From Oxyruncus cristatus (Eukaryota > Chordata > Aves > Passeriformes > Cotingidae), in assembly GCA_013399855.1 (NCBI GenBank), contig VXAY01012530.1, positions 6,377,881 to 6,441,880 of the forward strand: a stretch of 64,000 bases of DNA, written 5' to 3'. The translations under genes were made by a program, and so were the position numbers. The first letter of the stretch is position 1, and each line of letters starts with the position of its first letter. Positions 49,892 to 63,878 of this stretch are shown here, one piece after another. Under the pieces are notes generated by a model. That model did no database searches. It saw only the letters and a program-made list of their open reading frames with translations, and was not told the origin of the DNA.

Positions 49892-52800
49892 TGTTTTCTG
49901 TTTGTTATTTTTTAAGCTTCCCAGTTTGCACAGCACTAATTATGTTTCCTCTTGTATGAACGTGAAAGTCACTGGCTGATAAATTATAGGTTTGAATTGC
50001 ATGTTGCTTTTATAATTTCTATTTTCCCCCAATGTAATCCCCATCTGCCCATACTTGTAGCAATTCATACATGCACAACACAGGTCGATCTTGCAGGTAA
50101 AGTGCAAGATGTCTCAGTTACAGGAAAGTTTGAGTAGCTGATCTTTCCATGGCTTACCCATAGATCCCTATGCAGTGTCTCCATTCAGTTCCAACTCTTA
50201 TGAAGCAAAACAGTTCAGAGCTCCCCCTCTAACACTAATGTATAGCAAGATCTGGGGGAAAAAAAAAAGGCAGCAAAAGAGAATGCTTGCAAATTGTTAT
50301 ACATAGAATGATATTTTTCCAGGGGCAGATTAATGGCCTTACAGTGTCTTAACCTGAATAGTGCATCAACCTTACTGAGTTTATTGAATTCAGGTTTTGT
50401 GTTCTGTTGTAACCCTCTTTTTCTAAGGTCTCTTCAGCACAGTAAGATAACTGAGTTGTGGTTTTACACATTATCAGATTCTGTTGAAAATCCCTACTAC
50501 ACCACACAGGCATCTTACAAAAAAAAACCTTGATGCCTGGCTTTATAGAGGAGGTAAAATGTACAACAGATACTCAGAGAGGAAGAATCTGTATGTCGCA
50601 GTTTTCTGCAGCTTGGGAGCTTATCGGTAGTGTTGGAGAGCATATTGATTATTTTAAATCCTTGCTCTGTGTACATTGCAGTTCTTGCTAAAGAAAATCC
50701 AGAGAATGAGTATTACCTGCCACTTATATTTAGCAATGCTACAGGATGACAACATCCCTCCTTGACAGATACTGTTTCTCTCTAAAATGTTTTCTAGGCT
50801 TACCATGCAAATGCAGAAGACTTCTCTAATAGGAAGACAGAGAGCAATGAACATGTTTTCACTTGAAATTATTTTTTGTCCTTCTTTTCAATGATGAGTT
50901 TACATCCAGCTTTAGAAACCCAAAACCAACAGCCCTTGCCCTCTCTTACACCTGCCCCTCCCGCCCCCCAAGAAAAACAACAAAAAAAACCTGAACCAAC
51001 CCAAAACATCCAAGGACAAAAGGGAAGGCAGTAGGCAGAAATTCCTGCGTGCTATTTAAATTTAACTCTAAATCTTTCCCGTGTTATCGAATCTATACCG
51101 TCGTAAGGTACCTGTTTAGATGTGCAGCCTCTCTGGTCCGAGATGGAACACTGTAGCCATCAGGGACTCCAGGATATTTGCTATCGCTCTTCACATCTCT
51201 GTTTTGTCTCATCCATTTGTTTGGCATTGTGATTCAGGAAAGGACTCATGCAAAATAATATACATATTCAGTTACTTTTTTAAATGAAGATGTTCTCTTG
51301 AATTGGACTTGAACTAAATTGTTGAGACTAGAAGAAGCAGTGGCTGTCGCCATTTGATGTGCAAGACCTTCAGAAAAGAGCAGGGCCTTGGGAAGAAGAT
51401 GGCAAGATCTCCAAGTCCCATTGTGTTGCTGTGGAATAGGAATGTTGCAGTCCATGGGTGCACTGTTGTGGCAGCACAAACCCACAAAACTGGAGGTGCC
51501 AAGAGAAAGGCAAAGGACAGGAAGAACAGGTTTCTGCAGCAAGCCAGATTGGAGAGCTGATAGCTGGCTGTAAATTACGGGGTAAAATGAATGTATAAAA
51601 TGCTTATCATAAACACTTCATAAAACAATATCACTATCTTGAAAGTATTCCTCTTTTTTCCTACTTTGGTAGGGCTATTATCAAGGCTCCCAGGGGTGGA
51701 GGTTAGTCCCATTTCCTTTATTTGCAATTGGTACTTCAGAGCCCAAATACAGAGGAGGGTCATACTCCACAGGAGGCTTATTATGGTTTCATTGCCACTA
51801 CATAAAGTAGCCAAAGAGAGATAAAAAGCTCTGAAGAGGGACAGGTGTAAAAAGAGTGAGATCCCATCTTATGTAGGTGGTTACAAAAGTCACAGTCCTA
51901 TAGAAATCCCCAAAGCAGTTGCTTTTGGGGCAGGTGAAAAAGTATGTTGTCAGTAGTCCAAATCAACTGTAAGAGTCAACCCCAAAAAGAATATTCTGGT
52001 GATGAATCGCAACAAATTGTCTTCTTGGCTTCGCGGCCAATGAGAGTTTTAGAAAGTCTCTGCTGGAGATAGGAGAATCCATGGCTAAGCCATATTTCTT
52101 CCCTAGGGTCACAAAGCCAAACCTTAAAGCCTTATACCTGGAATAACTTTGGCACTGTCAGAAGCTGAAGTGTTTCCCGCTAAGCCAGAGGAGTTTTTTT
52201 GAGTTTGGAAGCATCAAAATCACATCCCATATGCACCAAATGGTGCTTGGGAAGGGTCAGTGCAAAGGCAGCTTCCACGGTCCTGCAGGTGGGAGGCTAA
52301 TGTGGGAAATGTTACAGGGATCTCAAAGACAGGGATTATTGTGGGACGTACATTAGAAATCAGGTAGGACATTCAAACATGAAGTGCTATTTGTATCAAC
52401 AATTCTTTCTAGAAAGTTTGTTTCTCAAATTTCTGGGATTCCACAATCTCATCATTTCAAGTCTAGCTTTCCTTTTTTTTTTTTTTCTTTCCTCCCATCT
52501 TTCTTGGGATTCTTCTGTCTTGGGAATCAGAGTTGTTTCGGGTTTTTTGGTTGTATAATCCACCACTTTTGTTTACTGTGCTAGGGCATTCAGAATTGCC
52601 TTTTACTCATGATAAATTGAGCCTAGGAAATGCAATGTGTCTGGTGGAATTTGTTGCTGTAAACACTGTAAGTCCTTGTAAAAGCAGTGAGTGTGAAAAT
52701 ACATCCTCATGAATATGTCTAGTTTGGCATGTCTTCTTTCAAGCAGGGAGAAAATAAGACAAATACACTGCTTTTCTTCATACTCTCATAAAAGTATGCT

Positions 52801-55607
52801 CCATAACAACTCACTTTTATTAAGTAAATTAGTATTAATATCATTAAAATAAGCACAGCTTCATGGTCATTGTGTGACAGTTGTTCAGTTGATCCCCAAA
52901 TCCCTGTAGCCATAAAGGTAATGAAGGCAGATATCAGAAGTTCTTGCCGCCTGTTGCTCTTCTGCATTTACTGACCTCTGAAATGCACCAAGTATGGATG
53001 CTGTGTCCCCAGTATTCACCACTAAGGTACCCACAAATGAATCCCTGTTTTGCCATAGTACTTGCTAACGTCTGACTACTGAGCACTGAAAACAAGCTTA
53101 ATAATGCATTAATATACAATTGTGCATTTCAAACATTTTGCATCATAATTTTTCCAGAGTTTAAAATTCACATAATTTTTGAAGTAATATCCTATGTTTA
53201 TGGGTATGGGTAGCTCCACACAGAACTGATTTTCCTTCTGTATGTAGAGTTTTGGTCTCTTTATCACAGATCTTCTGTAAAACAGCCCCAGCTGCAGCTG
53301 ACTTTATAGAAAGGTTCTGGACAACTTGCTTGATGGTCCTTTGTTTCACCATTCTCTCTCCCTGATCCTTGTGTCTGCAGTCACCTCCAGTGCATCGTAA
53401 AACACTGACAAGTAAAACACAGAAAAATTGAAATGCAAAAGTCTCTAATATATAGCTTGCATTGGCATGAGCAGAAGGTGACAAACTTTCCAAAATAACT
53501 TTAGATCGTGTGAATTACTTTCAAATTTTTGGCCATTGTATGGAGATACTGCATCAAAACAATAGTCTTTCACAAACTTCAAATATCAAAAATAAATCCA
53601 GCAATAATAGATTAAATCATAGTCAAGCTTGAGCTGAGTGCAGTAAGGTTTTATTGCTTTGCACCAGGAAAAGTATGAGGAAAACATGATTTTTCATATA
53701 AAGTCTTAAAACAGAATGAATGATTGCAACTGTATGACAGAAAAAGATTCAGTTCCAAGCAAGAAACAGCATGCTGAGCATGCTAAATCAAACCAAACTG
53801 CAACTTTATCTTACTTTCTCCACCCCTCCTAACACAGTACTTGCAAGCATAGAAAATGGTGGCTATTTCAGTTCAAAATAAATTTTTTTTCTGTAGTGAA
53901 GTGATTCATTTATTCCTATGGATGTTACTGGTATCTCCTGCTGTGTGTTGCTTTTAACTAAAATAGAGTTGTTGTTAGCTGAAGACATCCTTCTTTCTTT
54001 TTTTCTCTCCTTTCTTTACTTTCTCTAGAGGTTGTTTGAAATGTAAATTTTAGCAGTCCCTGTAGTTTATACCTGAAAATCATCTTGCCCCCATTGGAAT
54101 AACACTGCTGGATTTCCTACTGAAAATGGTCTTTTGCTGAATTTTGCATTTAGACCCAGAACTTCTGCCCAGAAAAATGCTTCTCCCTTATCAGTTCCAG
54201 TCACTCATGGAAGTGACAATGTCTGATTCTGACTGGCAAAAACAACAGAAGGGATTGGGATTAAGTTTTACAGCCCTTGGGACTTGAGAGCAATTACTCT
54301 CAGCTACTGGCAGCAGTGTCAGCATGCCCATTGCTGTGTTCTCACTTCAAGACTGAGCAAGGAAGAAAATAAATGGTTAAGATGAAATTCCCCTCAACAG
54401 GGCAAATGATAAGCCAATCCTGTGATTACTGCTCTAATGCATGTATTTAAAGTAAAAAAATTTGTCCATGCATTATTGAAACCTTAAAACTAAACAATAT
54501 CATATCATAGCCTCATAGTGAGCTGTCAGTTTGGCCAAGCCAACCTCTGTTTTGTTCCTGTTTTCCTATTTTTCCCCCCTTTTTTTTCACATCCCAATGC
54601 TTTAAAGCCAGTTGCATCTGAAGGACTTTAAAGGAGCAGCATCAATAGCACTGTGTTCCAAAACCATGGTCCCTCCAGGTTGCTGAGAAGTATGTTCTGT
54701 ATTTAAGAAAAAACCCTTATTATCACATAGTCTAATGAGTGTTTCTGTTCTTTTACCTCATACCAAGCTATGAGAGTGTCACACTTTACTTCTAAAGTCT
54801 GTTTTCTGACTTACAAATATTAGAGCCTTTAATTACCAGTGTAGAGTTGCCTGCTTGTTTAGCTTTTAAATTTATAGTTCTATTTTGCTTAAATAGTATT
54901 TGTATCTTCCTTTCCCTAAAGTTAACAGTGCAAGTCAATTCCATGGACAACATTTTTGTATAGTCATTCAGTGTAATAATATTGGGGATGCTATTGATCT
55001 CTGCACCAGGACAGAATTCTTTTTTAGTATATAGTCACATATTAACGTGGATTAGGAAATATCAAAGTAATGCATGTTCATTACAAAGGTTTAACCAGAT
55101 TTTAGGATTTAATTTTTATTTTAGTTGAAATATTTGACATATAAGTGAGGAGGAATGAAGCTTTACAGAACAAAAATTTGTCACAGGAGTTGGCTGATTC
55201 ATTAGAGAGCAAAAGAGTGGTACTTCTGTTCTGAAATCTGTATTTGCAAAAATCTGGAAGGAAGAAAAACCAACAAAACAACAATGAAAAAGACTGAAGG
55301 ACCAACCAGTTTTATCTCTGATGCCTGCTTTCTGATGTTGGTTCATTTTGGGAATGGATTCTAGACTATGTTATTGAGCTCAAGCAGTATTTAGCCCTTT
55401 ATTGAAATAAGGGAAACATCAAATTTTGGGTTAGGATCATTTTAAGTTCTAGGTGAAGAAATATACTTTAACTGATTTAATTACATGGCTGCACCTTGCC
55501 AGGTCTACTTGCAAAATCTTTATCAGAATAAAAGTTATATTAATTCTTATTTTTAATTTTAGGGAAGTGTAGTTATTTCTTGTTTACAGCTAATAATTAC
55601 TAAATCG

Positions 55608-55648
55608 TGTGATTTTTTGGTGTATGTATGATTTTTGGTGTATGATTC
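55608..55648 (+). repeat. ~19-bp tandem duplication
   Basis: gattttttggtgtatgtat at 55611 is followed directly by gatttttggtgtatgattcg at 55630. The copies differ by one T in the homopolymer and by the last few bases. Confidence 0.7.
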
Positions 55649-56175
55649 GTTCAAGAGAAGGAGGGAAAATTTGGGTTCCTCCTGTAGGTTTGCAAATATT
55701 TTTCTCCATTTTTGATTAAACTTTGGCCATCTAGTATAGCCCTGGAATTTCCAGGAGTAAAACAACTGTGACTAAAAAACATGATTTTACAGTCAAAGGT
55801 GGTATTGGATCAGGTTTTCAGCAATTTCAGACCCTATCTTATGTTGCCCTAGGCCATGTCAGTTGTACTGATAACACAGTTGTCTTGCTGACTTTAAGCC
55901 AGTGTAACATTGGCCCAGAAGTCTTTGCTGGAATAGATGTTCATGTCTCTGATATTTCCATAATGTTCTAGAGGATTAAACAAATGTCCATATGACTCCT
56001 CTCTACTGCACATCATTAAACTGCAAAAGCTGTGGAGCTCATTGACACTAAATGTTGTGAATGTCAAAATTTACAAAATCAGTCAAATCCATGGAATACA
56101 AATGGAACCTAGGCAAAATGGGGGATTGCCATTGTTTACCTTGGGTCCCCTAGGCTTCCTGGGCACCACACACAC

Positions 56176-56262
56176 ACAGAATCACAGAAGTGAGTTGGAA
56201 GGGACCCACAAGGATCATTGAGTCCAACTCTCATTCCCAGTCATGTCTGAGGACCAGACTAA
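56176..56262 (-). mobile_element. Short CR1 3'-end fragment
   Basis: The plus strand reads acagaatcacagaagtgagt then tggaagggacccacaaggat then cattgagtccaactc, the reverse complement of a CR1 3' end. It abuts a short (CA)n run at 56168-56177. Only the last 80-90 bases of the element are present, and the inner boundary is fuzzy. Confidence 0.8.
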
Positions 56263-59200
56263 AAGCATGTTTGGCCAAAAACAGTCCAGCTGTTCTTGTG
56301 CTTTTATTGGTATCCGTTTAGTAGACTAACTTAAATGTTATTATTTTCATATTTAGAAGCCTGAAAGTTGCAGGAGAGATTTAGGATGTACTGAAGGAAG
56401 AATCTTGGGATACGCTGGAGTTGCACTGAAACCCACTGAAACGATTTTGGCTATATCTTTTGCTTTTCTATGTAGCGGAATATTTAGTTGTCGTATTTTT
56501 GTTGTAAAGAGCTAACGTGCTGTTAAATGATACAGTTGATGAAGTAATCAAAGGCTAAGACATATGAGATTTTCTCGCCATATTTTAATCTACTTTTTTT
56601 CTGCAAAGGTTGTTATTGCTATTTTAAAGTGTTTTTATTCACACTTTTCAAGAGTTAATTTTAGAAAATACCTTGTTACTTTGGAGATGGAGAATGTCAT
56701 TTGTTTTCAGACTGAGTCAAGGGAAAAAATATGTTCCTTTTTTATGTGACATTACTGAAAGTATTTGAACTTTCTCTTCATATGACACTCTAAGTCAAAC
56801 TAAAAGGCCTGAAAATTGTTGCTATATTCAGTATTTAAGTAATATTTTTAATAATTGTAAAGAAGAGCCAGAAAGTGAATTGATCTGGAAAGCTGCACAG
56901 ATCACATATGAAATAATCTAATTCTCTGTTCTTACTAGTCACAACAAACAGTATGTCACCTGCAATTAAAAGCAGAATCTGGGATAATCATTATTTTTCA
57001 CTTGTCCAGCTGAGTTTTTCACCAGTGATGTCACACTTTCTAGCCAGCCAGCACACTGATGTATCACTGTCTTGTTTTCTTTCTGACTTTCAGTTGCAAA
57101 ATGGTAAACTAGAGAAAAGCCTCTTATATCTTTTTGGCTTGAATGCATTAATTGCTTACTTATATCAAGGTCATCTTTACACTTGTACTGGGTGTTGCTG
57201 CAGTCTCAAGCTGGAATGAATGTATTGCCAGCTTGATAAAAAGTACTGTAGCAATGAGCCTGTAAAGGTTTCCAATATTTTCAAAACTGAAAAAGAAAAA
57301 GGCAAAGACCAGAGGCGACATTCATTCTCTATTTCTTTTAAGCTTCAGGGAAAAAGATGGGGAAAGAAAGAAATTAAAAACTAGTTCCCCCACTCCTAAG
57401 TAAGAGAACTCCATTGTAATCTTGAGTTCATTTTGACATGCTTAGCTATGTTGGCACACAAGGCATTTAATTTAACATATTGATGATAATGAATTTTTAT
57501 AGCAAGGAAGGAGACAGGGAATTCAGAATTTAAGGGAATTTGCCTTTGAATTTTCTTCATTATAATGTTTTACATTTCCGTATCCCTCTTCATCTCCAGC
57601 TTCCTAAAGCACATTACAGTTATGCCAGAATTGCTGAACTCTTGACTGAAAAGAGCTGTGAGCAGTATCAACAGACCTTCTACTTCCTTTCTGAATTAAT
57701 TATTTGTCATACATGCCTCAGCCCTTGCTTGCAGAAGTTTCCTGAAAATAGATTTGGCTTGTGAAAACTGAATATAAATGTGGCTGTGAAGGCTGGGAAG
57801 GTCTCTCCTTTCCTGGACATTTCCTCTCTGACCCTTTTCACCCTGTTCACCTGGAGTGTCCCAGTGAGGGAGGAGACTTGTATCGATTCAGTCATGCAAA
57901 AAGCAGAAGACTGTGTTCATTTCAAGCCATGCAAAGCAAACAGTCTTAGCTAATTTAGCAGCACGCAGCAAATTGTGCATAGCTGGTTGGAGCCGGGAGT
58001 GAGGGTGAATACATTACCAGGCTGTTAGTGCAGAGGAATTTGGGTAGGTAAGTAAGAAGTTGTCAAACTAAGCCACATAATTCCAGTTTGGATAACACCA
58101 GTGCTTACGGGGAGATTTTCAAAGCCATAGGAATTCTAATGACATTGGTGTATTATTCCATGCCTGTTAAAATCTTTCATATTTCTTTAATATTGCAGAG
58201 TCTATTATCTGTTAACCCAAAACAGTAGCAACTTGGCGTGTAAGCAGATGAGTATTTTGTTTCAGATCCAGTCAGACACTTCCTTTGACTCTGTGTAAAT
58301 TTAGTAATTATAACTTCAGTCCATGGTCTGTCTTCACTGTGATCGTGTGAGTTATACAGACTTTTCAAAGAGAATAATAAATGGGGCTAAGGCTCAAAAT
58401 TCATATCAAGAGGGGCATCAGAGTTTAGAAAGTTCCATTTGTAAAATGTCCATTTGTCCTTCCAAAAATACTACCTAAATGCTTTCAGCTGCTGAAGAAA
58501 AGGCTGGGGAGATGCCTTTCATAGCTGTAGTATTTCATACATTCAATAGAACTTGATAACTAATGAAAATAACTTGGGGTTTTGGTTAGTTGTTTTCTTT
58601 GCTCTGCGATACCAGCATGCATTCATGTGCAGCATGTCTAAATTTTCACAGATCATCAGTAATAAAACAGGATATTTATTTCTAGAAAACAAAATTGGCA
58701 ATGGAAATCTTGGAGAGTCTGCAACAAATTAAACAATTTGCAGCGTGAATAACAAGGTAAAAAAAAAAAAAAAAACAGACCTCTTAGTGGCACAGCATTT
58801 GACAAAAGTAGAGAGATGTGACAGGGTTACTGGAGGTTTGCTTCATTCTTTTGTATTGAGCTGCATGACTTTTCACGAGTGCCTATTAAAACGTTTAAAT
58901 AAACCAAAACATCACTCTCTGAGTGTTCTTTCTGTAGCCTTAGCAACGAAAGTAGGAAGAGGGAGAAATTGCAGATGGAAATCCTATCTGTCTGATCTCA
59001 TATAGGTGGAGCAGAGAAATGTCATGAGGGATAAAGTGCTGTGATCTCTCAGAGGTATTCCCCTTTGACTCCAGTAGAGACCTCAAGACAAACTGTTTCT
59101 CAGGTTCTTCCTGCCTCAGGCAAAGTATGAATGCTTCTCTCCTGTTGTATGAGAAGTTTCTTTCAGTGCTAAAATAGGCATAATCTGGCTCCAAAGTGCT

Positions 59201-59839
59201 ACTGCTGAGTTTAGCCATATCCAGGAGTGGACAACAACCCAGGAGTGTTCATTTCGATGGTATAACTGGCTGGCTGGCACAGTGGTTTGTAGCAAGTTTG
59301 GTAAGCATGTTTGAAACATCTTCCTTCCAAAGTTATAAGCTAGTGCACCCAATGTTCCTATTTGTCTAGAAAACAAAACAGCCAATTCTTATACTTTGAA
59401 AATTGCTGACTATGTAGTTGAAAGAAAAAGCAATTTATTTCTGAGAATTTTTTTTAATAAAAATAGAAATAGAACTTTTAATGTTAGCAATTAATCATTA
59501 ATAGTGCTTAAAGTGTTGATTTTTCTTATATTAGTGTATCAGGAATATTATTCCATCACCTTGCAAATCAAGGTTATTTCTTAAATAGACTGCAGAGGTT
59601 TTGTTTCTCACATAAACATTCAGTAAAGGCTAGTAGACATCCATATACCACTCTAAAAATGCATATGAATTTACATTAAATACAAGGCCACTGTGACTGC
59701 TACAAAAGGCTGCAGTCTGTACAGGTGGTTTTCTTTTCAGTTGTAGTTAATATTGAAACTGAAGGTGAAATTCAGCTCTTCAATTTGGATACCTAAGTAC
59801 AGGTGCATGTGGCATAGATGAAGTATGTGCAAATTATTC
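56263..59839. other. Unassigned intronic DNA between two CR1 copies
   Basis: AT-rich sequence with the A17 run at 58759. No exon or further repeat family recognised. Confidence 0.55.
58759..58775 (+). repeat. (A)17 run
   Basis: Seventeen uninterrupted A. The 300 bases upstream show no recognisable retrocopy. A 15-base A run lies at 62379-62393. Confidence 0.9.
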
Positions 59840-60130
59840 CAAGGACAGGTAGTGACAGGACAAGGGGGCATGGCTTTAAACTGAAGGAGGGTAGGTTTAG
59901 ATTAGATATTAGGGAGAAATTCTTTACTGTGAGGGTAGTGAGGCACTGGAACAGGTTGCCCAGAGAAGATGTGAGTGCCCCATCCATGAAAGTGTTCAAG
60001 GCCAGGTTAGATGGGGCTTTGAGCAACCTGGTCAAGTGGAAGGCGTCCCTTCCCACAGCTGCGGAGTTGGAATGAGATGATCTCTAAGGTCCCTTCCAAC
60101 CCAAACTATTCTATGATTCTGTGATCACAG
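59840..60130 (+). mobile_element. CR1 LINE 3' fragment with an intact-looking ORF2 tail
   Basis: An unbroken frame gives SDRTRGHGFKLKEGRFRLDI, then [20 protein letters not shown], then KVFKARLDGALSNL, which is the CR1 ORF2 C-terminus. The 3' UTR follows (gatgatctctaaggtccctt, ccaacccaaactattctatg) and then the octamer tail attctatgattctgtgatca. It is better preserved than the other copies, so it is probably the youngest CR1 here. Confidence 0.92.
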
Positions 60131-60514
60131 ATGGCGGAAATTTAAGGTGAAAGTTGCTTAGCTATGGATGTCTGATACCATTTTAGGCACTGTGGTTATA
60201 GTGAATGGTCCATTGCTGCTGCTGTACGATAAAGGTCTGCTGTAGGTGCTGAATCATATCTTCAAGTTTCAAGTGGCCCTGGGTTCCTCCTATGCTTAGG
60301 CAATTATATCTCACCCGTGTGCAACCAAAGTGGGTATTCAGTTTGCTCTAAAGTGAACCTGAAAAACTTCATGAGCTGGCAAACCTTCGCTGACAGCATT
60401 TACTAGGTCTGTGATCCTGACAATGAGCGCTTACAAATGTAGGTCTTACACTGACAGCTGCACCTGCAAAGTGCTCAGCTACCTATTTGTTCATCTAAAT
60501 CTGAAGTGAAAAGA

Positions 60515-60535
60515 TTTTTTTTTTTTTTTTTTTTT
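60515..60535 (+). repeat. (T)21 run
   Basis: This is the longest homopolymer in the window. If it were the poly-A tail of a minus-strand retrocopy, the gene-like body would lie downstream, but 60536-60900 shows no recognisable coding remnant. Confidence 0.9.
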
Positions 60536-63500
60536 ACAGATAAACCAACAACAAATTTTATCGAGCAAAATAAAAATGGCCTGTTTCTGGTCAGGGTCAC
60601 AATGTTGAGATTATTCCTCTCTTTTACCCCTTCCTGTCTCACTGACCACCCCCACCCCCAGTAAAAAAAGGGTTTTTTGGAACACAAGTAAAATCTCATT
60701 ACTTTATCTTTCACTGTTTTTCAGTGCTTAGATGTTTGGCATCACTTCTAGTCCTTACAATTGTGAAAGACACCCTTGAAGTCAGAAGTAATTCTGTAGT
60801 ACCTTGTGTTTTAGCTTCTAGTTTTCTGTATTTAGATGAAAGCAAACAAGGAAATACAAGTTTGTGAAACTTTCCATTTTGAATCACTCTACTCTGAAAG
60901 AACAATATAGATTTAGAAGTTATACGCAAGAAAAAATAACATCTATCAAAACCAAAATAATGTGTTTAATTTTTAAATACTTGAGAATATTGGATCAGCT
61001 GCACTCTGGGTTAACTTGGAGACAGTCATGTTTTGCAGAGGCAGTAGAGGAAGGATATTATTTAACATCTTGATCTTGTCAGAGTAATTGTTAAGTGCTC
61101 AGACTATCCCTCTTGAAAAGAACAAGAGTGCAGATCCTGCAGAAAGCTCATTTGGAGCCTGATGTCATGCAAAGGCAGCAACTTGGATACGCCTGTCTAG
61201 GCAACATGTAACTAATCAAGCATCTCAATTAAATATGATGTCTTACAGTTGTGGCACGAGAGCTGTCAGGGGATTTTATTTTTTTAGTGTGACTGCAAGA
61301 TCAGATAAAGAAGCCTTTTCTGTGACAAGTCCTTAAGAAATGTAGCTGGTGAGAACAATTTGTTAAAATCCTGTGTTCTTTTCATTGTTCTCATGGAGAA
61401 TATCCTGACTGAACTCCTGTTAGAGATGTATAGAGAAAAATAGATGTGAATAATGCAAAATGAATACTTTTTTCAAATCAAAGAGCAAGCTTTCAAAAGA
61501 GCAGTAGAAATTGCTACAGGTTAATCACTGCCATCATCACTATCTTTCTCTCTAAGACATGAATTGTGATTTTGAAATTTTACATATTGATTGTGGATTT
61601 CAGCCAGTCCTACGTTTTAGTAACTAAAGATTCATGTGTGTTTTATGTGAGAGCTAAACTAGAAATTGCTCTTGTAAAACAGACTACTAGTTTTGGTTGC
61701 AATCAGCTTAAACCAAGTGCTTTCCAGAGAAGCCATGGTGATGCAGTTCGTCCTGTTGTGCCCAGGCTCTGTGATGAGCATGCTGCTGTCTGGCTATATG
61801 CTGACCAGCACACAGCTGGACTGAACGGCATGGCTCTGGCAAGAATTGGTGCTGAGGTGTACATAGGACACCTTTAAAAGCTTTAAATTAGGCTTTATCC
61901 CTACTGGTAAAATGCTACCGCATTAATAAACTCATGCTCCTACCTGTATCAACTTTGTATTGGTCGTACATGTTCCTACAACTAATTGCTCTACAATTTT
62001 GGCTCTGAACCCTGATGGATCCCTGAGACACAGTATTAAGGGCTCAGGAACTGCGTCACACACCAGTGAGTGTAGAGGGAGCTTCCTGCACTGTCCTATG
62101 GAAAGCCCTGATCAGCTAGAAACTGTACCTGCTAATATTAACATAATCCTCTAGATCTGTAACGCTTTTCATACGAATTTAGATTTGCCATTTTCCCTCC
62201 TGATGTGAGGCCTCAGGGTTCTTGTTTGTGTCTTGGTTGCTCTTTTCCTCCTGTCTCTTCCAATAGCAAAGTGCCAAAGAATGGAAAACAAGGATGATGT
62301 ACCTCTCCTGGCATTTGAATACATAGTGGAGAAACACATAGGCTACAGAGAGATTAAAGTTGTTCCAATACCTAGATTAAAAAAAAAAAAAAAGTTTATA
62401 ATATTAAACTGAACTTACTGTATATTTAGGGGGAGGAAAAAAATTGCACAAGTGTGGCTGTAAGTATGTCAAAGTACATACACTCAGAAATACACTGTTG
62501 GTTATATTCCACACAGGAAGCAGATCTTTAAAAGACTAAAATACTAAATCTGTAAAAGCTAACTTGACAAAAACATAGTTATTTATGGCATTATCTGTAG
62601 TCATGAGTCCCCAGGAATGGGACTGGTAGGAAACATGGGTTTATAACCACTGATGCTCTGTAGTCTAGACCTGGCAGATGGTATTTATGTTTACAGTCAT
62701 TTTCACAGTTCCAGTTTTATGAGCACTTTAGTCATTTATACAGATCTAAAGGTGAAAATACAAACTCTAAAACCTGTGTCATAATTACACCAAAATCAAA
62801 TTTCTGCTAGGTGTTTTAATGGACATTGTATTGAAATGCTTCCTATTATTTTCCTTTAGTGGAGAGGGTGCTACAGAGCAGTTAATAAAGGCTTATTTTA
62901 AGAATGTCATTTCTCAAACTCCTGCTCTAGCAAATCAGGAACAAAACTGCATAATAAATATTTCCCTACTGTAATTGGTTTTTGAGTGACTTGGCGATTT
63001 GGCTTTTTTCCTCTCTTAAGTAAGGCATTGCAAAGATTTTTGCTCTTTTGAAGCTTGTCTTGTATGACAAGACAATCCAAGGGGCTTTATGAGACTGCTG
63101 TAATGACCCCTAAATAGGCTGACAGTATTATAGCAGTCCCCAAGAGAGAAGCTTCTTTTCAAAAGTGGCTGAATATCATTGAAAAGGCAGTGGCTCCACA
63201 TTGACTTTTCACAAAGCCGGAAAGACAAAATGGCTTTTTGGATTAATAACAGTTTTATGGCATCCTTCTCTTGCAGACTGTCTGTCAGTGTGTGTGACTC
63301 TCCATTATAGGTGCTGTCAGGAGCTCAGAAAATTGCATTTTAAAAACCTGGGAACTTAAGATGTTGTAGAGCTGTGTTAAGCTTGTGTCTACATAGGGGG
63401 GAGAGCTGTGAGCTATATGCCTTTGTTTCATCCCAGCTGATGACATCATTTAATGGTTACAATAACCTCCAGATGTAAATCTGTGAGATTCTGGGCATTG

Positions 63501-63836
63501 TTGCTTCCATATTGGCCCTAGTGAAAATTTGAGTTTGAGGACTACTGCATACACACAACAGGCTTTCAGGACTCTGCAGACCACTTGGAGAACATAGTGT
63601 GAGATGAAGTTCTTAACCCTAGTGTACTCAGTCACAGAATTTTCTCTTCTATTAGATTGAGTTCCCCTCATTCATTAGTCTTTACATTAGCTGTTCAAAA
63701 TGGATTTTGCTAGGGCTTGTGTAATCAACAGTGATGTTCTCAGGCTGTCTTCAGGTTCTGCTGATTGTTGATGTGAAGTATGTATGCTGTGCCCATATTT
63801 GTATATATATTCACTTAATTCTTTCCACTTCAGATA

Positions 63837-63878
63837 TTTTTTTTTTTAAAAAAGGAACAACAGCAACAACAACAAAAG
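63837..63878 (+). repeat. T-run/A-run junction with (CAA)n
   Basis: About 11 T (63837-63847) run directly into six A, then gg and a short (CAA)n stretch. The T/A junction makes a small self-complementary sequence. Confidence 0.7.

Larger units (their letters stand above)
48938..56167. other. Unassigned intronic DNA downstream of PLXDC2 exon 2
   Basis: Mostly AT-rich, with the small repeats at 49861 and 55608. The block 51240-52370 is less AT-rich and holds overlapping open frames on both strands (51246-51824); it may be an old, unidentified transposon or retrovirus remnant. No exon recognised. Confidence 0.5.

Noticed and set aside
53161..53493. 110-codon minus-strand frame with a K/Q-rich central part
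   Set aside because: No known motif, no supporting exon structure and no repeat-family match that I recognise.
60515..60900. T21 run as the tail of a minus-strand processed pseudogene
   Set aside because: The sequence downstream of the run shows no coding remnant on the minus strand and no target-site duplication.
61566..61877. 103-codon plus-strand frame with a GC-richer second half
   Set aside because: Considered as a retrocopy or pseudogene, but no protein family was recognised and there is no poly-A tail or flanking duplication.
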